DNA of 64,000 nucleotides from Sambucus nigra. Lineage: Eukaryota; Streptophyta; Magnoliopsida; Dipsacales; Adoxaceae. The notes beneath the pieces were generated by a model that saw only the letters and a list, made by a program, of their open reading frames with translations, did not search any database and was not told where the DNA came from. Position 1 is the first letter of the stretch, and each line of letters begins with the position of its first letter. The position numbers and the translations under genes are program-made. Positions 58,511 through 64,000 of this stretch are shown one piece after another. The stretch is taken from positions 75,080,751 through 75,144,750 of the forward strand of contig OX422223.1 in assembly GCA_949130495.1 (NCBI GenBank). Direction: 5' to 3'.

Positions 58511-59045
58511 TCAAGCCCGCAGAATTAGCTTCGACCCGTTGAATTGGTCACCCCAACGTAAGTCGACAGAATTGGCTTCGACCCATAGAATTGGTCACCC
58601 CAACTTAAGACTGCAGAATTAGCTTCGACCCGTAGAATTGGTCATCACATCTTCAAGCCCGCAGAATTATCGTTGACCTGTTGAATTGGTTACATATATT
58701 CGAGCCCATATAATTGGTCATCTCATCTTCAAGCCCGCAGAATTGGTCATCTCTCCAAAGCCTGCTAAATTGGCTTCGACCCGCAGAATCGGTCATCAAA
58801 ACTTAAGCCCTCAGAATTGGCATTGACCCGCAGAATTGGTCACCCCCATCATTTATTTGGTCATCACTTCCTTTAAGACCATCCCCAACATGCCCCTTTA
58901 AGCCCTTAGAATTAGCATCGACTCACAGAATAATTCACCCTCATCTCCAAGCCCCCAGAATTGGCTTCGACCCGCAGAATCGATCACCCTCTTCTCCAAG
59001 CCCTCAGAATTGTCTCCAACTCGCAGAATCGGTTATCCTCATCCT
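58511..59045. repeat. Second tandem array, AAGCCCGCAGAATT units
   Basis: Units built from AAGCCCGCAGAATTAGCTTC and GACCCGTAGAATTGGTCACC, of irregular length. It follows the first array without a gap and shares its AGAATTGG core. Confidence 0.85.
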
Positions 59046-59142
59046 TAGGTCCTCAAAATCGACCTCCACCCTATGGCCATACTCTCCCAAAGGCATCGTG
59101 CGGTGTCTATTCGACGGCTATCATTTGTTCCAAACTCACCCG

Positions 59143-59153
59143 TCGAGGGGCTC
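59143..59153 (+). other. Polypurine tract of element D
   Basis: CGAGGGGCTC directly precedes the 3' LTR, matching the tract before 3704. Confidence 0.65.
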
Positions 59154-60037
59154 TGTAGACACCCCATTATATTATCCCCTAAACTCTCCTTAGGTCCTTA
59201 GCACCTCTCTTCATCACTACAAACCCAGGTCATACCCCGAGTACCGACCTAGAGGCCATCGGATGCTCCCTGACTCCATTTGACCAAAAGTCAAACTCTT
59301 CAGCTCGATCGAGACTAAATGAATCTTCGAAGGGCACTAAAACCCCTTTCCAACTATCCATCCCGTGCACGATTCACACTTACGATACGGACGAACGATC
59401 CGTTTTACTCCGAGAGGTCAACAAATGATTTCATGGCCCGGTTGACCAAATTTAACTCCCCAAATTGGGTCAATCTCTTTGTAATGTCAAAATAAATCTC
59501 CCAACCTTTCCAATGGTCCACCCCGTGCGTGATTCTGACTTACCATACGAACGAACGATCCGTTTGTGTTCGAAGTTTTCCCGTCCAAAGGACTGACAAG
59601 AGATTCCAAGCCATATTTGACCGAAAGTCAACTCCCGAACGCGGGAGAAGTCCAAAGGAATTTTGAAGGCCTCTGAAATACCTTTCCAACGGTCCACCCC
59701 GTGCTCGATTTAGATCAACGATTTACGCTCAGCGCCCGATTTTCCAAAAAGGCCTGAAAGACACTGCCAAACGGCAGGTCCCAGACTCTGCCTATCGGCA
59801 GTGTGCCTAAACGCACCTGTCGATTGGCAGGATCAGGGCTATGCTGATCGACAATGACCTCGGCCTATAAAAAGGAGGCCTTAAACTCATTGCAAGAGAG
59901 CCCAAATCAGATAGACATCACTCCCATCAAGTCCAGAAAACCTCTCTCGAAGTCAGCGTGATTTCCACGTCCAAATCCCTTTCCAACCTTCACTTTTCAT
60001 CATCCTTTTCATCAAACTTGGTTAATTCTTTACCCTC
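59154..60037 (+). repeat. 3' LTR of element D, interrupted by a CACTA element
   Basis: Pairs with the first 1061 bp of the 5' LTR (minus one copy of the 173-bp block). The promoter motifs are kept: CTGCCAAACGGCAG (59764-59777), TATCGGCAG, CGATTGGCAGG and TATAAAAA (59866-59873). Sequence stops at TACCCTC, where CACTACACC begins. The remaining ~1.2 kb of the LTR should lie beyond the second CACTA element. Confidence 0.9.
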
Positions 60038-60059
60038 CACTACACCAAAACACGCCATT

Positions 60060-60435
60060 AGTAACACAATTTTACTATTACTAAAAATATTAGTAACACA
60101 ATTTTTCTGTTAGAAAAAATGCGTGGGGCACGAAGCTAGTAACGGTAAAATTCTATTACTAATAGTAATGGTAAAATTCAAAATTAGTAATGAAAAATTA
60201 TGTTACTAATAGTAACGGTAAAATTCAGAATTAGTAACGGAAAATTCCGTTACTAATAGTAATGGTAAAATTCAGAATTAGTAATCAATAAGGTTTTGTT
60301 ACTAATAGTAACAGTAAAATGCATAATTAGTAACGGTAAAATTTTGTTACTAATAGTAACGGTAAAATGTAAAATTAGTAACAGTAAAGTTTTGTTACTA
60401 ATAGTAACAGTAAAATTATGTTACTAATAGTAATA
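60060..60435. repeat. Subterminal palindrome array of the second CACTA element
   Basis: GTTACTA-A-TAGTAAC palindromes recur about seven times at 47-50 bp spacing between 60155 and 60432, separated by GGTAAAATTC.GAATTAGTAA segments. AGTAACGG-AAAATT-CCGTTACT is a longer palindrome near 60235. Confidence 0.85.
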
Positions 60436-61271
60436 CATGTTTAAAAAAAATATTATTCAAGATCCAATATCTTGAATATAAACAAATTCAATTATTCCTA
60501 TCACACTATTTAAATCCTAAAAACATATACAAAAATAATCCACAAGCATTATATTCAAATTTTACATTTATATAAGCCTCCACTCTTCATTTACAAAAGA
60601 AATTTAAACCGAACAAATGAAACATCATAATACAATCGTCCCGAAAGTTATATTTTTTTAATAAAATCATCCAATACAATCATCCCCAAATGAGATATTT
60701 TTATATTATAACCAATCAAATGAAATATAAAAAAGAAGTCTGTTATTGAATATCAACCTTCGTTCTATTATCATCGCCATCAATGCCTCAACCCGCAACG
60801 CTGGAAACTTGATGAAAATCCAAAAATGGCATTCTATCAAACAAAATAAAATTATCATCTTAGTTATAATATCAACCTTTAGTCATATATAATTAATTTA
60901 GTAAAAAAATTAATTAGTTATATTCTCAAAATTTCAATATTGATACAAAACTTGATCTCAAAATTGCAATATATAAAAGAAACTCTGTCATTCAACTAAT
61001 AACCGAAGTGTCTACTCTTAAAAGAGTCCTATAGATGAATAGGAACTAGAACTAAGAGATACTAATACAAACTACTACTTAGAGATAATAACTAAAATTA
61101 AATAAGAAACCTAAACTAATTATCCCACTGATATGGGAATTTTATATTTTAATATAATATAAAACATAATATTTTGTTATGATAAATGTTGCACTAAAAA
61201 ATTATCCAAATGAAACATACCAGAGTAGTTATATTTTCGAGAAGCTAATAAATGGTTAAATAGTTCCACGC
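60436..61271. other. No gene recognised
   Basis: AT-rich interior of the second CACTA element. No exon or terminal motif supported. Confidence 0.4.
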
Positions 61272-61438
<167 letters not shown>

Positions 61439-61768
61439 TACCCTTTGACAGGGTCCTGCATGTCGAAAATGTGTCCCTCTTTGACTATGCTTGTGAACAA
61501 CAATCTACTGCAAATGAATGACAGAGAGAAAAAACTACATAAACAATTGAAAAGGACAATATAAATTACAAGAAACATACAGGACATGAATTGATATATG
61601 AAAATCACAGTTTCTCCGTCAAACTAGATAATGGACCAATCAAACCTTTTTTAAGATACACACAAATCATATCTTAAAAATTTAGTGGAAAACTAAGTAA
61701 AACCAAAACTATAACTCTGCTATCAACATTAAACATTGCTTAAATCAAATAAAAAACAAATGCATTAC

Positions 61769-62142
61769 CAGACAAGGGTATAGCAAGTATATCACCCTCC
61801 TTAATAACAGCACTCCCTAAAGCGTCAATAATGTTGGACAAAGTGTCTGAAGGTCTGGTTTTGCAATGAGTAGAGACTGATTTTCTAATGCCATCTTCAA
61901 TATCTTTGATAATAGATCTGAGAAGGGCTACGTGTATCTCACCGAATAATCTCGGATCCTGAAATCAAAGTAAGAAGATATTTTATGACTAATTACAGTA
62001 AATAGAAATAACAATTCATTTCAAAATGAGATTCACAAAGATCACAAGAGCTTACACAATCATGAAAAGCTAGAACAAACTCATCCAGAGTAAATGGCCA
62101 AAGCCCAAAAACATCAGCAAAAGTAATTAAAAATCTCCAGAC
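61769..62142 (-). pseudogene. DDT-domain gene fragment, RLT (RINGLET) homeobox-type
   Basis: Two reverse-strand exons with good borders: 62142-62056 (CAG acceptor, GTAAG donor), encoding VWRFLITFADVFGLWPFTLD and EFVLAFHDC, and 61958-61769 (TTTCAG acceptor, GTAATG donor), encoding DPRLFGEIHVALLRSIIKDI. The intron is phase 0. This matches the DDT domain of plant RLT1/RLT2-type proteins (typical 'FTLDEF.QAFHD.DSRLLGEIHV.LL..IIKD.ED'), which pair with ISWI remodellers. After KDIED the sequence (RKSVSTHCKTRPSDTL) departs from what I know of RLT. No homeodomain is visible, and the next downstream piece (near 61441-61500) does not join in frame. Probably a captured fragment. Confidence 0.75.
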
Positions 62143-62532
62143 CTGTGTAATTAATTTAAGATTCGAAAGAATGAAACAGTTGTGAATATTATATATATAG
62201 TTAACAAGAGTCACGGTGGAAGTATATTTATTCTTGAGATCACACAGAATAAAAGAAGTTGCTATTTCAGTCCACAACATGTTGTTAGTCTGTTTAACAG
62301 TGTCCTACAAATAGTTTATTTCAGTCCCAAACCTTCAATGACAGTGTTCTATAACTAGTTTGTTTAACCAAAATCAATCATCAGAAGCATGCAATCTTAG
62401 TATTGCAACAAGTTTGTTTGAACCTATTTTACCTCAGTTTCAAAAGAACCGGATCACAGTAGAGTAATATAACACATAGTTAAAAGTGTTAAGGGCACAA
62501 ATGCAATTACAAGATGAAGAATTATCATCACA
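62143..62532. other. Intron-like spacer
   Basis: AT-rich sequence upstream of the DDT exons on the reverse strand. No further RLT exon recognised. Confidence 0.35.
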
Positions 62533-62682
62533 GAACCGGCTTCCCAGATTTCATACATTTCTTACAATGCTCTTCTTTATCAAGGGGCTAAAGAGATTGA
62601 AGGTCTGATCTTTGACATGCCTAAGTCAAGTGTTGATGTACAGTTGAATGCACAACTATCTGCTAAGACGATAATACTTTAA
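62533..62682 (+). pseudogene. TIR-NBS-LRR-like fragment (post-NB-ARC region)
   Basis: A short + frame reads LLYQGAKEIEGLIFDMPKSS followed by VDVQLNAQLSAKT and a stop. It resembles the conserved segment after NB-ARC of TNL disease-resistance proteins ('GT..IEGI.LD.S......LN..AF.KM'), just before the LRRs. Nothing else of a TNL is visible around it. It lies 390 bp from the DDT exons and on the opposite strand, so it is a separate piece, probably captured or inserted. Confidence 0.5.
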
Positions 62683-63182
62683 ACTACACACACACACACA
62701 CAGATATATATATATATATAAACATTATATATAAATGTGTTTGAATTAAACGAGAGAAAAACAACCATATGCAATAACAGAGAAAAACATTATATATAAA
62801 TTTGTCTCGATATAATTGAATTTTAGAGAATTACTTATCATGTTGCGACATACCTGACACTACTAGTTATTTATCCTTTTAGATTACAAAGTTTATACAG
62901 ATTTATTTTTCAGGCACGATTGAGAGCAAAAATTTTAGTACTTTTTTTGTGGGTGGGTGGGTGGGGAGTTGTTTCATGGATTGTGAAGTAAGCTTATACG
63001 AACATTAATGTTGGCGAATATTTTTTTTCATGTAGTGAAATCTCATAAAACTAAACTAAACAATATATGCAATATAAATTGATTAATCAAAGTACATTTT
63101 ACATACATTAGATATGACTATATGTGTGTGTTTCCCTTATTTTAAAAGATTAAACGAAACTAAAGTTGACACCTTCAAACGC
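62683..63182. other. No gene; short (CA)n, (TA)n and T-rich tracts
   Basis: Microsatellite-like CACACACACA then TATATATATA at 62688-62720, and GGGTGGGTGGGTGGGGAG near 62951. Nothing else supported. Confidence 0.5.
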
Positions 63183-63404
63183 TGTGCGAGCAGGCTGCAA
63201 ACTTCTTTGCAGATGCAAGCAAGACGCTGGCACCTTTTGTCAAATTTTCATGAAGCTTTGCAACCTATGTGCGCCGTGCGAAGGTTCCTGCAGGTAGGCT
63301 GCGAACTTGTTCGCACGTGCGAGCAATAACTTCGCACCTGTGAATTGTTTGCTCCGATTTTTGTCAATTTTCAATGGAGCTTCATAACAAAATTCGCAAC
63401 CAAT
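63183..63404. repeat. Diverged tandem duplication, about 110 bp
   Basis: Two units share GTGCGARSAGGCTGC.AACTT, a TTTGTCAA.TTTTCA.G.AGCTT stretch and end GCAACC.ATGT. GC content is above the surroundings, and TTCGCA/TGCGAG words form inverted pairs. Confidence 0.6.
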
Positions 63405-64000
63405 GTAATCGGAGCTTCGCAGCTTACAAGATAGAACTTAGTTTCAATTTGACTCGGGTTCTCACACCTTTCAAAATTCGGTTCATACCTCTAAAAAGAT
63501 TGCTAACACATGATAAAAATGCATTTCATCATTCTATTACCTGTCCATATGCCAAGATGGATGTGTTTTAACCGGGTAATGCGCTCGTAACCAATGGGAC
63601 ACCAACTAACTGAAATATATCCTCCTAATAAAAATGCAAACAAGCATATAACTGCCACATTGTTCCATTAATTGTAAATGGACAGAACAATATCCTCGAA
63701 AAAAAAAAATTTCTTCAAAATTTAGTAAATCTAAGACAACTTAAATCACGCATAAACAAAACAGGGTACTAACTTTGAAACAATTAATCAAAGGAAAATT
63801 TAAAATTTTCGAACCTAATTAGAATTTGAATTGAGAACTGAGTCAAAGTTAAATCTTATATCCCCAATTGATATTGAATCATCAAAAACCTTTGTAACCG
63901 TCGGATCTCCTCCTCTTTACCACAACCTATCAAATCAAACAAATCAAAATTAAAACTAGAAAGTATTCTACCTCGGATATTACAGTATCTTTTAGGAATG
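63405..64000. other. No feature recognised
   Basis: AT-rich DNA up to the window edge without a supported gene or terminus. Confidence 0.4.

Larger units (their letters stand above)
37191..60037 (+). mobile_element. Large Tat/Ogre-lineage Ty3/Gypsy retrotransposon (element D), hosting two CACTA elements
   Basis: LTRs start TGTAGACACCCCATT at 37191 and 59154. In order come PBS, repeat-bearing leader, gag, linker ORF, protease, G-patch-like motif, RT, RNase H, archaeal-type RNase H, integrase, two antisense ORFs, tandem arrays, PPT and the 3' LTR, which is broken at 60037 by a second CACTA element. Without the inner CACTA insertion the visible part is about 18.2 kb. The dual RNase H, antisense ORF and 3' tandem repeats identify the Tat clade, and the size and IDNGS-like protease core fit Ogre-like members. 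Multiple stops make it defective. Confidence 0.9.

Noticed and set aside
57506..59045. CRISPR-like array
   Set aside because: Units are contiguous and diverged with no unique spacers, and the setting is a plant retrotransposon 3' region.
63020..63042. CATGTAGTG read as the right end of the second CACTA element
   Set aside because: Reverse strand gives CACTACATGAAAA, but no subterminal palindromes lie beside it and the interrupted LTR does not resume after it.

Overview
The window is nuclear DNA of a flowering plant, most likely a eudicot. The signs are spliced coding exons with GT-AG introns, Tat/Ogre-type Ty3/Gypsy and Copia LTR retrotransposons, CACTA and MULE/PIF-type DNA elements, a DUF247 fragment, an RLT-like DDT-domain fragment and a TIR-NBS-LRR-like fragment (TNLs are missing from grasses). 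No intact cellular gene is visible. Nearly all of the 64 kb is nested mobile DNA at various stages of decay. No tRNA, rRNA or CRISPR array was found.

Layout. 1-4460: 3' end of a Tat/Ogre-like Gypsy element (A), with an antisense plant-mobile-domain (PMD) ORF, a 69-bp tandem array, a polypurine tract and the start of a 3' LTR. 4461-6365: an AT-rich reverse-strand LTR-like end and a Gypsy integrase remnant. 6806-15807: a near full-length degenerate Tat Gypsy element (B) with both LTRs, broken gag-pol with deletions in RT and RNase H/integrase, and an antisense 'putative gypsy type transposon' ORF. 15808-18106: exons of another reverse-strand ORF, including a tandemly duplicated exon-intron array. 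18107-22500, 26673-27965 and 32630-37190: three loci of one Copia family whose long coiled-coil gag is followed by noncoding DNA rather than pol. 22562-26672: low-copy-looking DNA with a DUF247 fragment, a 152-bp MULE-like MITE with 9-bp TSDs and a possible Helitron end. 27975-32629: a reverse-strand PMD pseudogene split by a 1.6-kb TIR element.

37191-60037 is a large Ogre/Tat element (D): 2.1-kb LTR, PBS, gag, protease, G-patch-like motif, RT, RNase H, archaeal-type RNase H and integrase on the + strand, then two intron-bearing or TATA-driven antisense ORFs (DUF7745-like and PMD), composite tandem repeats, a polypurine tract and a 3' LTR. A 4642-bp CACTA element (44215-48856, TSD ATG) sits in its pol region and carries a four-exon Transposase_24-type gene with one in-frame stop. 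A second CACTA element starts at 60038 inside the 3' LTR, runs off the window, and seems to carry fragments of a DDT/RLT gene and a TNL gene.

How the parts relate. In element D the LTR promoter and both antisense promoters have a TATA box and, on the far side of it from the ORF, a cluster of palindromic GCCGATCGGCA-like motifs. Element A shows the same arrangement at its antisense promoter. This suggests one regulatory module controls sense and antisense transcription within the family. It is the most interesting pattern in the window. The two CACTA elements share their terminal bases and an ACGGT core in otherwise different palindromic subterminal arrays.
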